A DNA stretch of 64,000 bases from Mucor racemosus (taxonomy: Eukaryota; Mucoromycota; Mucoromycetes; Mucorales; Mucoraceae): positions 186,001 to 250,000 of the forward strand of contig JAPEHQ010000016.1 in NCBI GenBank assembly GCA_027405735.1, given 5' to 3'. A program made the translations under genes and the position numbers. Every line of letters begins with the position of its first letter. Within the stretch, counting starts at the first letter, position 1. Positions 1-11,851 of the stretch are shown one piece after another. The notes under the pieces are model-generated. The model had not been told where the DNA came from, ran no database searches, and saw nothing but the letters and a program-made list of their open reading frames with translations.

Positions 1-2707
1 GCCAATTTGACTAGTCAAGTAAGATCTATTGCCGAAGTTACTAAAGCTGTTGCTCTTGGTGATCTTTCAAAGAAGATTGAAGTTGAATCTGGTGGTGAGA
101 TTTTGGAGCTCAAGAATATTGTCAATGACATGGTAGATCAACTTCGTGTATTTGCTTCTGAAGTCACTCGTGTAGCGAAGGAAGTAGGAACTGAAGGCAA
201 GCTAGGCGGCCAAGCTGTTGTCAAGGGCGTTGCCGGTACTTGGAATGAGCTGACCGATAATGTAAACATTATGGCTGCTAATCTAACAACTCAAGTGCGT
301 TCGATTGCCGAGGTGACCAAAGCCGTTGCTAGTGGTGACATGAGCAAGAAGATTCATGTTGAAACTCGTGGTGAAATTTTGGAATTGAAGATTACTGTCA
401 ATAGTATGGTAGATCAATTAAGAGTATTTGCATCTGAAGTTACTCGTGTTGCTCGTGAAGTAGGAACAGAAGGTAAACTAGGCGGTCAAGCGACAATCAT
501 TGGTGTTGATGGTACTTGGAAGGATTTGACTGACAATGTCAATTTAATGGCTAGTAACTTGACAGATCAATTGCGTTCCATCGCTGCTGTTTGTAAAGCT
601 GTTGCCCAAGGTGATTTATCCAAGAAGATTGAAGTTGAGGTTCATGGCGAGATCGCTGAATTGAAGAACACCATCAATACTATGGTAGATCAATTAAGCT
701 CGTTTGCATCTGAGGTGACCAGAGTCGCTAAAGAAGTTGGTACTGAAGGTAAACTCGGTGTTCAAGCTCAAGTTGAAGATATCGAAGGTCTTTGGAGAGA
801 TATTACCAGCAATGTCAATACTATGGCTTCCAATCTTACTACTCAAGTCCGTGCTTTTGCTCAAATTTCTGCTGCAGCTACTGAAAATGATTTCTCTCGT
901 CTAATTACGGTTGAGGCTTCTGGTGAAATGGATTCTCTCAAAACCAAGATTAATCAAATGGTGAACTCATTGCGTGATGCTATTCAAAAGAATAGACAAG
1001 CCAGAGAAGCAGCTGAATTGGCTAATCGATCCAAGAGTGAGTTCTTGGCTAACATGAGTCATGAAATCCGTACTCCCATGAATGGTATCATTGGGATGAC
1101 ATCCTTGACTTTGGAAACTGAATTAACTCGTCAGCAAAGAGAAAATTTGATGATTGTTTCTAGCCTTGCCAACAGTTTGTTGAGCATTATTGATGATATT
1201 TTAGATATCTCCAAGATTGAAGCTGGTCGTATGACAATCGAATCAATTCCTTTCTCTCTTAGATCTGCTATTTTCAGTGTTCTCAAAACATTGGCTGTCA
1301 AAGCAAATCAAAAGAAATTAGACCTTATTTATAATGTGGATAGTGCTATTCCTGATCAGTTGATAGGTGATCCTCTTCGTTTAAGACAAGTTATTACTAA
1401 CTTAATTGGTAATGCTGTCAAATTTACTACTCAAGGTGAAGTTGCTTTAGAAACAAAAGTTGTTTGTATTGAAGGTGATGATGTAATTGTTGAACTTTGT
1501 GTACGAGACACTGGTATTGGTATTCAAGAAGATAAACTGAATGTTATTTTTGATACATTCTGTCAAGCTGATGGTTCAACAACGTAAGTATTTATTTAAA
1601 GGGTTATATTATTTTAAATACTCATATAATATTTCTTATTATAGCCGTGAATATGGTGGTACTGGCCTTGGTTTATCCATTTCTAAACATTTGGTGCAGT
1701 TAATGGGTGGTGACTTATGGGTAACATCTACGTATGGTCGTGGATCACAATTCTTCTTTACACTCAACTTTAAGAGATACCCCAAAGAACAGCATGATGC
1801 ATTTGAAAAGATGAAACGTTTCAAGGGTCGTAATATATTGTTCCTGGATGGCACCGGTGATCAAATCGATGTAGAATCAAAAATTAAAGAGCTTGGATTG
1901 AATCCTTTTCGCATCACTGGCATATCTGAAGCAGTTAACATGACTAATTTAACTGTATTCCAAACAAAAAGCAGCAAGCAACCACCCATCTTTGATACAG
2001 TACTTGTAGATAATATGGCTTATGCAGAGAAAATCCGTGAAGCAGTTCATTTGCGATATACACCTATCATTCTTATTGCGCCTGAAATCCATCGTCTTAA
2101 TATGAAATTATGTATTGATTTAGGCATTACAGGTTATATCAATTCTCCTGTTAGCTTATCTGATCTTGCTTATACTCTCTTGCCTGCACTTGAAAGTAAT
2201 TCATCTTTACCAAGTGATTCAGCTATACCTGTTCCTTTGGAAATTTTGTTGGCAGAAGATAACATTGTGAATCAAAAGCTTGCATTACGTATTTTAGAAA
2301 AGTTTGGCCACAAGGTCGAAATTGTATCAAATGGTAAATTAGCCGTTGAAGCGTTTGAAAACAACACTTATGATTTGATCTTGATGGATGTTCAAATGCC
2401 CATCATGGGTGGTTTTGAAGCTACTCAAAAGATTCGTGAAATTGAACACAATACTGGTACTGGTTCCCATGTTCCTATTATTGCTTTAACTGCTCATGCT
2501 ATGATTGGTGATCGTGAAAAATGTTTACAATCTGGAATGGTAAGTTCATTCAAAAAAATTCTAACAAGATTTTGTATTAATGACTTTGAATAGGATGAAT
2601 ATGTTACTAAGCCTTTAAGATTCCCCGAATTGATCGCAGCTATCAAGAAATTTGCTCCTCAATCAGCTCATGCTATGCTTATGCGCAAACCTAACAAAGG
2701 ACGTTAA
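1..2707 (+). CDS. NIK1: Group III hybrid histidine kinase (Nik1/Os-1 type), 3' part
   Basis: Cytosolic osmosensing/fungicide-target sensor kinase that feeds a phosphorelay to the HOG MAPK pathway (family knowledge). The reading frame is already open at base 1, so the N-terminus and further HAMP units lie upstream. Exons are 1-1583, 1645-2539 and 2594-2707 (GT...AG introns of 61 and 54 bp), giving 863 residues in the window. Tandem HAMP-type repeats of about 92 residues (recurring [11 protein letters not shown] and [13 protein letters not shown] blocks) fill residues 1-330. The H box [11 protein letters not shown] has its phospho-His near residue 354, followed by the ATPase domain ([23 protein letters not shown]). 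A C-terminal receiver domain carries LLAEDN, the phospho-acceptor Asp in LMDVQMP (near residue 775) and the conserved Lys in VTKPLR. No transmembrane segment is visible. Stop is TAA at 2705-2707. Confidence 0.95.
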
Positions 2708-5700
2708 TAATAACTATATGATCTGGCATCACAAAATATATGTATATTTAAAAATAAACCCTCTATTTATTAGCTTGTGCACATTTTTGAATGTGCAGTA
2801 TATAGTAAAATTCGGACAGTAGATGCATTTTGATGTCCAAAGTATATTATCCCTTTTTAATCTAGATTCAAATGTACTGTATGTGTATAAATCTGAAACA
2901 TACGCAACAAAATGGGCCAAATGTAAGTTTGGCCATCATGTCTATGAAAAATTTGAGTGCATTTGATCAACGTTTTTGAGTAATCAGCTTTCTTGCGTTG
3001 TTTTTCTGCTTGGAAGAATATTTTTATTGAGTTTTACATGGGTTTTGTTATTGACTGGCCCAATATATCGCTTAAAGTCTATGATAATTGAGTTCGAAAA
3101 ATGATCAAAAGATGATCCAAAAAACAAAATCGTTTGATAGCTCACGAACTGTAAAGTAAGTTGACTTAACAAATCAAATAATTTTTGTACAGTTTTGTAT
3201 TCCACATCCATCTAAATAAAATTCAGACAATTGTTCTACATTAAATTTTGCATAAAATGCATATGAAATCTGAAGGTTTTTTGAAGATACACATCACTTT
3301 TTATAAGTAATATTTTAAATTTAAACAATGGAGATAATGTATAGCAAAATTATCTATTGATCGAGCTATTACTTAATCTTTTAACTGCATTTTTCGTAGA
3401 GAAAACAAGATTTTCATCCAAATTTTTTGAAATTCAGAATTTGGGATGAGGATATGCAGGGGAAAAATCGAACCTAGAAACGAAGGTATCTCTTTGTACG
3501 TATTTTTGAGGATATCTCCACGAAAAATCGATATTTTGAAAAAAAAAAAAAAAAAAAACTAAATTGGGTTCTATAGAGCTCAACAAGGTCTATCAAGTGC
3601 ATGTAAAAACCACATTACTCAATATAATGAATATTTTGTAATCTACTACAAAAATATCAAAAAAATGAAAAAAAAAATAAAAGTGCACAGAATTTTTTTA
3701 TATTGAAATATGTTATAAAGCACTTTAAAATAAGTAAGTTTTATTATTAGAAAGTGTCAGTGTTGATGTGAACTACTGACAGTCTTTCACACATCAAATT
3801 GAATTAGTAATGAATAACATGAATTTGGTGTGAGAACCAAGATTATGAAATATAGAAACTTGACTATAATTTAAAATTACAAACAATTATAGGTAATTGT
3901 ATAACCTGAATTTGTAATTGCTGGTCCCCTTTTTCCATCAGCTTTAAAATCAAGAAGATCAAATTACTACATTAGTAACCTGAATTAGACATTTAATATA
4001 AATACCATAATGATCCATCGAATAGATGAATCGTTGCTTACTTTATATCTTTAATAAACTTAGAAGAGTTATAATTGTATTTTCTATCGCTTTTTATAGT
4101 TACGTTTTTGTAGCAAGTATAACCTAATTTTTTGTAGAGATATATATGAAATGTCAAAACGTTCGATAGTATAATAAAATGTAAAATAAAAAAAAATCTT
4201 TGGAAAAGGTACAGTTTAAACCCTTCTTTATTCAAAATATGAATAGTGTACAATAAGTCTATATTTCTGCTCTATTTATATTAGTTGTATTTTTATTATA
4301 TCTGGGGGTTGCACCGTAGCTGTTAGTGATCTATCAGAATTAGGAATAACCGAATTACCAACTTAGGACATCTGTCAAACCCTGGTATTTAACATGCAAA
4401 TTAGACAATACTGCATTTCATATATCTATCATCATACTACTACTATTAAATAATAGAAGCATGATTCCATTGCCTTCACGCAATATCCATATGTTTATTC
4501 TTTTGGTAAAACTGTAGGTTTTTGTGTATTATTTATGTTAAATCTCATTTCAATCCCGTATTGAACCAGAAATCCAAATGGAATTGAAATGGTATAAATA
4601 CTTTTAGAATCCAGAACCTGATAACTCCTGGCTTCCTTTTTTAACTTAATAACAAAGACCCTAAGTTCTTCGTGATATAATTACTTGTAGTCTTTATTTT
4701 TTTATTGTATTGGAAATAATAATCGTTATCTACATATAACTTATAGTGAAACATAACAGAATATGATATCCATACACATTTATCGATTAATAATAATTTC
4801 CCTGTGCATTAGATCTTATTACATAATTCCAATAGCTATATAAACCCAAGCAAATCTAATTCATTCTAATAAACAGTAATTTTTATGTTGATTTTAATCA
4901 TTTACAAAGTCTCGATAAATCAAACCTTCATTGAATATTTAGCATCTTCAATCGCTCGTTTAAGTTTATTTAAGTTCGACCACATAACAAATTAGTCTGT
5001 ATCAATAAATAATGAAAGCCTTGTACATATATAGCTATCAGGAAACATCCAAAATTTCGAACAATTAATTGATTAAAACATCTTATACAATATTGTATTA
5101 AACAGTTTAAATGACGTTTTTAACAATAGTTGCCATATGTTAAGAAACTTTAATTTGTGCAGAATTTATTCACCGATTTGGCAGTATAAAAAACTTATTA
5201 TTTGAAACATTTTGAAATAATTTAGGTTGACTTGAAGGGGTAAATACTCAATGTCATAAGGGGTTGAGACATCAGTCAAGAAAGTTACACTCCATGATTC
5301 AGAGAAGTTACACTCCACAAGTTAAAATGGATTTTTTTTCCTAAAAATCAGATCTCCAACATTTTTCCTATAAATTTTTTTCATATGCTGAGGTAAGAGT
5401 GGATTCTACTACAAGTTAATGCTGCAATAACTATGGTGTTATTCATATATTTTTAGCTATTTTTTTTGCGGAGATATAGCCGCTCAAAAAATTATAGGAA
5501 TATCAGAAAAACAAGCATATATGTTGATTTTATTAAATAAACATTACTTGCAACTATAATGAAAGTTTTTTATCTATTTTATAAGCATATTATTTGTTAG
5601 ATACAAATAGAGCCAAAATAAAAATTCAAAGGATTTACCCCATAAAACTCGCCAAAAACGTATAAATTACTAATATCATTTTCCAGTAAGTTATCAAACA

Positions 5701-6581
5701 AAATGTCAGTTCCATAAAAATAATTGCGAGCAACAATATATATAGATCAGTTTTTATTTTTTTCAAAAACATAATTTTTCAAGTAGTGAAGATTTGAAGG
5801 TGTACTCTTGTTTTTTGACCCCAACCCCGTCCAAAAATCGCGATTTTGACCGATTTTCATAACAAAATAGTAAAAACCTCTTATTGAAATTAGTTTGACT
5901 TAATACAGATTTTTAAGGGCTACAAATAACAATTTATTGTCTATAGACTATCACTATAGCATCTATCGAATAAATTCGGAAAAACCGATAATTTTTTCTT
6001 CCAACTTTGGTTTTTACAGCTTAAATATGAAAAATTGAAACTTTGGGCCTTAATACAGTAGTCTGATATGCCTTATCAAACGGTGAATACATCCTTGGAA
6101 TATAAAAACAAAAAGAGAAGCAACACACGTAGAAAAGGATTTTCAAGGCTTTACATTATTTAGCGCATGGACCATAAACTAAACAAAATAAGCAATGTTA
6201 TCATAGAAACGTACATTTTTTTACCAGAAAAACCGTCTATCATATCATATATTTGTTAAAAAAATTGCAAAAGCGAGCCCGCAGAGCAACGCCGTAATTG
6301 AGAATAATAGCAAGATCAAACGGCTAAGAATACTCTTATAATGTACTGCAGTGGAATTACATACTAAAAACGCTAGATAAAAATAAAACAACCTAAATTC
6401 CAAGTGTCGCTCATAAAATATGATGCCACTTGAAATGTGAACAACAATAATAAACAAACGCTTCAATTGAACACAATAACAAACGCATGCTAAAAATATG
6501 AAATACCTTTTTTGAACCATACATATTGTGTAGATGATAGCACCCTTGATCACGGCGCAATCAATTACACAAATGACAATA
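2708..6581. other. Gene-poor AT-rich gap with decayed repeats
   Basis: No gene can be supported over this 3.9 kb. It contains dispersed-repeat copy A (3070-4150, listed separately). A further stretch near 5440-5520 (TTTTGCGGAGATATAGCCGC context) looks like a more diverged relative of the same repeat. A short direct duplication of an AAGTTACACTCCA block occurs at about 5282-5320. The rest is AT-rich with homopolymer A tracts (for example 3537-3559). Open frames here are short and hydrophobic, as expected from AT-rich non-coding DNA. Confidence 0.6.
3070..4150 (+). repeat. Dispersed 1.4-kb repeat family, copy A (truncated, interrupted)
   Basis: Aligns by eye with copies B (11852-13890), C (22157-23465), D (42020-43190) and E (62088-63412). 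Shared blocks are GCTTAAAG..CTATGA, AGCTCA.GAACTG, GAATTTGGGATGAGG and GATATCTCCACGAAAAATC. Copy A starts internally at about 3070. It breaks at about 3762 and resumes at about 4116 with AGTATAACCTAATTTTTTG, which matches AGTATAGCTTAATTTTTTG of copy B. About 350 bp of unrelated DNA therefore sits inside it. No terminal repeats were found. Confidence 0.75.
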
Positions 6582-8178
6582 CAGTCGGGGTTACTAATGT
6601 TTCATCCAAAAAAAATTAAGAAAATGAAAATATAATGAACACCTATTTTCAAATTTGATTTGCTCTTTATTGCAAATATCTGATAATTCTATACTTCGTC
6701 AAAAATAAGATATATATGTTTATTACTTGAAAGTAAAAATAAAATAACAAAACTAATATTTTGTTGCTTCTCCCTTGCTATATATAATTGCCTTGCATCT
6801 TTTGGGCATACTTTCAATTAACTTGGCAGCGAACTCAACATCAATGTTCTCCCAAGCGACGAGAAGTTCCCGTCGAAGTTCTTCGGTATTATTAATTAGA
6901 TGTTTACGGCTACGTAATTTACGAGCGAGTTCGCTCCAAACATGTTCAATGGGGTTGAGATCAGGACTTTGTGATGGCCAGTCCTCCATAACATTCATTG
7001 AATGTGATCTCTTCCACCATTTTGCATATGCACCTGTATGACAGGTAGCATTATCCTCCTGAAACACAAAATCAGTACCTTCATTTTGATGTAGGTCTTG
7101 AACCCATGGAATGTAGTGTTGCGGCAATACATCAATATATGATTCTTGATTCATATTTCCGTCAATAAAGACCAAAGGTCCAAAACCCCCAGCCCAAAAA
7201 CAAGACCAAACCATCACACTACCACCACCAAATTTTACCGAACGTAATATATGGCAGCTCTCATACCTCTCACCTTGTTTTCTTAGAACTAATGGTGTAC
7301 CATCATTGCCATAAATACAAAACCTTGACTCATCAGACCAAATCACCTGTCTCCATTGTCCATTAGACCAATTGATATGAAATTGTGCCCATTCCAGTCT
7401 ATCTTTTTTATGTTCCTCTGTTAACTTGGGTTTAACAGCAAGTTTATAGTACTTGAAGCCCAACTTTCTTATCCATTTTCTTGCTGTCGAGCGAGAGACA
7501 TTTTTTCCCATAATTCTGAGTTGCCCCGTAATGGTCTCTAATGTTTGTTGAAAGGGATCGCTCCAAATGGCGTTGTGTATAATCATCAAAGGTAGATGGC
7601 CTTCCAGTACTTTTTCCTGTTAAAGTAGTACCAGTTTGATCTCCTCTGGATATGATACTTTGGACTGTAGGACGCTTTATGTCAATCATAGTAGAAATGT
7701 CATATTGGCTAAATCCAAGCTGTTTTAAATAAAAAATTGCGCCAAGCTTCATTTTTTTTATATCTTGTTTGGTTCCTGTTGGGTCTTGCAATTTTTTGAT
7801 GTTAATTTCAAAAGTTTTAGACATTGTTTTATTAATAAAGAGAAACATTTCTATTTACCATCAATAATTATTAGCAGATAATGTGAGATATTTCGCAAGC
7901 TTCAAACATCTCATAATTTTTTTTTCTTTAAAAAAATCAATCAAAAAAAGCATGACTAAGTTTTTTTGGAACTTAATCATTAGGGATTGTAGATATATTT
8001 ATTGCTTGATTATCAATTTACAAAATAATATTAATTTCTATTTTAATTTTAATTCTTATTATAATATTATAATTACATGATCATGAATGTCTCTCAAAGA
8101 AAGAGTTTGAAAGAAAAGTTTAACCAAAAAAAAAATAGAAAAAATAGGGAATGGATGAAACATTAGTAACCCCGACTG
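6582..8178 (-). mobile_element. Tc1/mariner-type DNA transposon with intact 26-bp TIRs
   Basis: The element is 1597 bp. Its termini at 6582-6607 and 8153-8178 are perfect 26-bp inverted repeats beginning CAGTCGGGGTTACTAATG. It is flanked by TA on both sides (6580-6581 and 8179-8180), the target duplication typical of Tc1/mariner. A transposase on the minus strand fills most of the interior. The identical termini suggest a fairly recent insertion, although the transposase frame carries one break. It is inserted in AT-rich non-coding DNA. Confidence 0.95.
6753..7848 (-). pseudogene. Tc1-type transposase, one frameshift
   Basis: DDE transposase of the element at 6582-8178. The 5' frame (7848 down to about 7555; a second possible ATG at 7824) encodes the N-terminal helix-turn-helix (LKQLGFSQYDISTMI) and a GRP-type linker (TGRPSTFDDYTQRHLER). 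The 3' frame (about 7565 down to 6753) continues with DPFQQTLETITGQL and the catalytic core. Visible catalytic residues are Asp in IWSDESRF, Asp in FQEDNATCH and Glu in LNPIEHVW. I count 35 residues between the second Asp and the Glu, against 34 in classical Tc1. The two frames overlap and must change near 7555-7565 to give a family-like protein, so this copy needs a single-base indel correction or is inactive. Sequencing error is possible. Confidence 0.9.
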
Positions 8179-8606
8179 TATATCAAAACAGGATTCTATC
8201 CAAATCAATAATAATAATAATAAACAAAGATATTAATTTAGTCAACTGCTCATCTATATTGAAGTTGCACTATCAATATAAATAAGATTCAAGCATATAA
8301 AAATTACCCCTTAAAAACCAAGGTTACATAAAATAGATATAACAGAAATAAAAAAACAACCATTTCCCAAAAGGTCGATATTGTCACACTTGACATACAA
8401 TCCCTTACAATCAATGCTCTACACAATTTACCCCTTAAAATATCAAAGCAATAACAATGTACTCAAAACTGGAAGATTACTAAATATACATCCATTCAAG
8501 TCTGATGGTATCCAAGTTCTCCAAATCACTATAAATACCCTCATACTTTCCAATTATTTTAACTCTTCAGAAATCTTTTGTAATAAAAACTTTAGCTGAT
8601 TATAAT

Positions 8607-9093
8607 TAGTGATATTAAACGAGCCGAGCCTTTTTTATGCAGCCGAGCTTTTCTCAAGGCTCGTTAAAGTTAGACGAGCTTACAAAAAAGCTCGTTCAAC
8701 CTCGACGAGCTTTTTTTTGCGCGTGACTAGAGCTCGTTTACCCCAAACGAGCTTTTTTATGCAGCGACTAAAACTCATCATCTCAATGCGAGCTTTATTT
8801 TACCTTTCCAGTGACAAATATCTAAAGTAAAGCAAACTTATGAATGTCAATTGACAATTATCTAAAGTAATAATGTCATAGCATTTACTAATTATTATTT
8901 AAATTTGAACTTTTTGAAAAGAAGTCAAAAGCTCGTCTTTCTCAAACGAGCTTTTTAAAAAAAAGTCAAAAACTCGTCTTTGTCAAACGAGCTTTTATTA
9001 AAGCTCGGCTCGAGCTCGAGTGATACAAAGCTCGGCTCGTTGTGGCGAGCTTTGGTCAAGCTCGTCCTAGGCTCGGCTCGTCTTTTATACTTA
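8607..9093. mobile_element. hAT-like non-autonomous element (MITE), 487 bp
   Basis: Terminal 24-bp inverted repeats at 8607-8630 and 9070-9093 share ACGAGCCGAGCC; 18 of 24 positions match by eye. The left end starts TAGTG, fitting the hAT terminal consensus. An exact 8-bp direct repeat ATTATAAT flanks the element (8599-8606 and 9094-9101), the hAT target-duplication length. The interior has well over a dozen copies of a CGAGCTTT/AAAGCTCG motif in both orientations, like transposase-binding subterminal repeats. It also has an imperfect tandem of about 38 bp near 8925-9000. There is no credible coding sequence. Confidence 0.85.
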
Positions 9094-9101
9094 ATTATAA
9101 T

Positions 9102-9885
9102 TGTATTTTTAATGCTTTCATTTTTTATACTTTTTTTATTTTAGTAAATAACTTCGTCATTTACTGCATGTACTATGGTATATATCTAAGTTTTAAATAA
9201 AAAGGCGTTTTTTTTAACTTTTCTTATATTTAACCATGTACGGTCTGAAAATTCAGATTTTGTAGCGGACATTTTTGGGGCTCATTTCATCCTTACCAAC
9301 ACTCATGATTTTGATCAAAAAACAGAAAAATCAAGTTTTGATACCAAAATCAACGTTTAAATATACTACATTGTGAGACAAAATTGTAGCCATGACTACT
9401 ACACATTTTATAAAAGCTTAATATTAACTGTTAAGTAATGAAACTTAGCATTTTTGGCCCAAAAACGGTTTTTTGATTAAAGGATTTTCATGCTATATTT
9501 TGCAATAAAAACATTTATTATTTTTTATTGAGCAAATAGAGCGCTAAATTCTGCATATATGAACATTTTTTGTTTTTATAATTGGTAGTATAATCAACTC
9601 TAGATTTGCAAAACCAAAAAAAAAAATTAAAAAATGTCAAAATTGATGATCTGGACAAGAATAAATTTTAAAATTAATATTCCGCTTATAAGCGTTGTAA
9701 GTCTTAAAAATAAGAGATTTTATAATACTTGAACTTTTTCAAGAATTTACGATGCTGTATCCACTTGATTCAAGCTTATTACTGTAGATCTTTATACATT
9801 TCAATATTGTGTGGTAGTTTATTTGATGATAATATAGTCTTTATAATTATTGCGCTAGAGATAATTTACATTGAGTCTTAGTCTT
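9102..9885. other. AT-rich gap, no gene seen
   Basis: About 780 bp between the hAT-like MITE and the dynein-chain remnant. It is AT-rich with A and T homopolymers and no open frame that looks coding. The stretch at 9240-9560 has the same style of sequence as the dispersed repeats, but I could not align it convincingly. Confidence 0.5.
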
Positions 9886-10175
9886 ACCTCTCCAATATCG
9901 TAAATATAAACATGGCCATCACTGGAACCTATTGCCACTTTTTTACCTTCTTTGTCCCAAGCCAATTTATTCAATGCTTTACCAGAACCAACTTAAGTAA
10001 TTACAATGGTTCCTCGGTACTTGTATTCAAATTCCATAAATTAGATTGACTGGTTTCATCTACAGTAGTACCAAACGTATCATCAGCCCGCCTTATGATA
10101 AATGTCAATTTAAAATCAGAAACATCTCATTGTCATTGTTATAAGCTATGAAAAGCTTGGTTTTTAATAATACAG
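9886..10175 (-). pseudogene. Decayed dynein intermediate chain (C-terminal WD40) fragment
   Basis: Minus-strand frames spell family-like pieces in order: HKAG, then TFGTTVDETSQSNLWNLN (compare the conserved VDG..LDLWNLN of dynein intermediate chains). After an in-frame TAA and a frame change comes GKALNKLAWDKEGKKVAIG followed by SSDGHVYIYDIGE. The last piece is followed by GTAAGA, an apparent old splice donor at about 9886. Stops and frameshifts between the pieces, and no recognisable continuation downstream, mark it as a relic. A functional dynein chain gene would be elsewhere. WD40 identity is clear; the assignment to dynein rests on recalled family motifs. Confidence 0.65.
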
Positions 10176-11789
10176 CAATTAAATAAAAAACAAGATGATA
10201 TTAGTAACATATTATAGTGAGTATTTAACATCTACTAAGTAATTTTGATAAAGTATTATGCTTTTAAATTCTTTTAAAATCCTAAGGCAAATACAACATC
10301 TTGGTCCTGTAATTTCTACCCATCAAAATGTTGCAATTTTCACTACACAATGAATGCATCTTTTATCAATCTTGACCTCGATGTATATTGGGTATCAGTT
10401 TTTTACCAGTTTTATTTTCTCTAATTCATTAATATTCAATCATATTGTTAAACGATTATTTGTAGCATTGCCAAAAAAAAAAAGAACGAATGCTTCAATA
10501 GTTTTCTGCATCATATCAAATTATGCCATTTAGTAGCAATGATTGCACTTAACTATGCTTTTTGAACCTATGGATGTTAATCATAATAACTAGAACAGTG
10601 GTTTCATTCAAAAGTAATCTTTGCTTTATACATTTACATTCACCCATTCAATAAATGATATTGTATTTATTATCCGTTATATCAATCAATCAACTTCATC
10701 TTGATTCGATACATTTGACAATTAAATATCTAAATTACACTTGAGCCCACCAGGTATCGCCACAAAAAAATCTCGTACAGGTTGACGAAGCGTCACAATT
10801 CGGATTATTTTTATGTGTTTATAGATCTGAGCTCTCTCGTATATTCATAGATCTCTACAACAGAAACTATATCTCTATCTGTTTAATTCAACTGAAATAC
10901 ACAGAGCGCCAATATTCTACTTGATAAAACGTCTTACTTTATTGCAAGCCAACACAGCTAATTTGATGCTAGTTTAGCATCAGTAGTTGAATCAGATAAA
11001 TTTGAGATTAGACGACCCCTTTTAATAGTTTTGCATTCCATGAGCTAATAATAGACCGTTATTATGAATATGCTAATCAAGGACGTTGAGTTAACTCTAA
11101 TGGACGAACGAGTCGATTAGCAGTATAAACGAAATAACATTAAAATTAAATATAGCAATTGAATGAGCAAGGAATGATAAACCGTGTAAATTAGCATAAT
11201 TGAGTTGTTTCAAGCGTTTTGAACTAAATACTCCTTTACTTTTGACCTACTATAAAAATTGATTTATTAGTAAAATGAATTATCAAGTAATCATTATTAT
11301 GATGTACCTTTGATAGTTGGTAGCGGTATACAAGACAACATCTCGTTTTCATCGTCTTCGCTGTTGGCCACTAAATAGAAACGAATATTTTTTAGAAACT
11401 AAGTAAATTAACATGAATTTATGTATTCATTCATTCACTCATTCAAATCAATTAAATGCTATACATACTTTTATAATCACCAGTTTTTCTCAAGGTAGAT
11501 ATCAATTTTAGACTAAAAAAACATTGATTATAACGTAGATGATGAGACAAAATGACTAAGTTGAAATGTCAAAAGGGTCTCTATAAATAATAATCTTGCC
11601 AGAATATTACACTTTTATTAACAATACGACATCCTTTGGATGTATTTATACACATTAATTGCAATTACTACTAGGGGTTTACTACCTAAGAAGAATATGG
11701 TGTAAATCAATGATCTGCATTGGTTTACTATAACACTAATTATAGATTGAGACCTTGGATGTGAGACCTATGATGAGTATTGACATAAT
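10176..11789. other. Gap with exon-like remnants near 11308-11512 (-)
   Basis: Mostly featureless AT-rich DNA. On the minus strand two short splice-bounded open pieces are in register: 11512-11469 (acceptor TTTTTTAG, donor GTATGT; LKLISTLRKTGDYK) and 11370-11308 (acceptor CTATTTAG, donor GTACAT; ANSEDDENEMLSCIPLPTIK). They are separated by a 98-bp intron-like gap, and a third piece ends at TAA shortly after an acceptor near 11260. I do not recognise the protein. They could be a tiny gene, a relic, or chance. Confidence 0.3.
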
Positions 11790-11851
11790 ACCGTTAAAGC
11801 AGTCAAACTTGGTTAACCATAATAATACGATGTATTGTTTGTGAAGTCCTA
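11790..11851. mobile_element. Partial copy of the second hAT-like MITE (right end only)
   Basis: About 62 bp matching the right end of the element at 13158-13520: CCGTTAAAGCAGTCAAACT, GGTTAACC and TGTTTGTGAA.TCCTA are shared. It ends at the same terminal TCCTA and abuts the recognisable start of repeat copy B. The left end of this copy was not found, so it is truncated or decayed. Confidence 0.6.

Noticed and set aside
6245..6553. 102-codon hydrophobic frame on -
   Set aside because: The composition (Phe, Leu, Ile, Tyr) is what AT-rich DNA gives by chance; no start context, domain or conserved motif.
8609..8830. Open frame inside the hAT-like MITE
   Set aside because: It consists of the repeated CGAGCTTT motif read in frame and starts at the TIR; no protein features.
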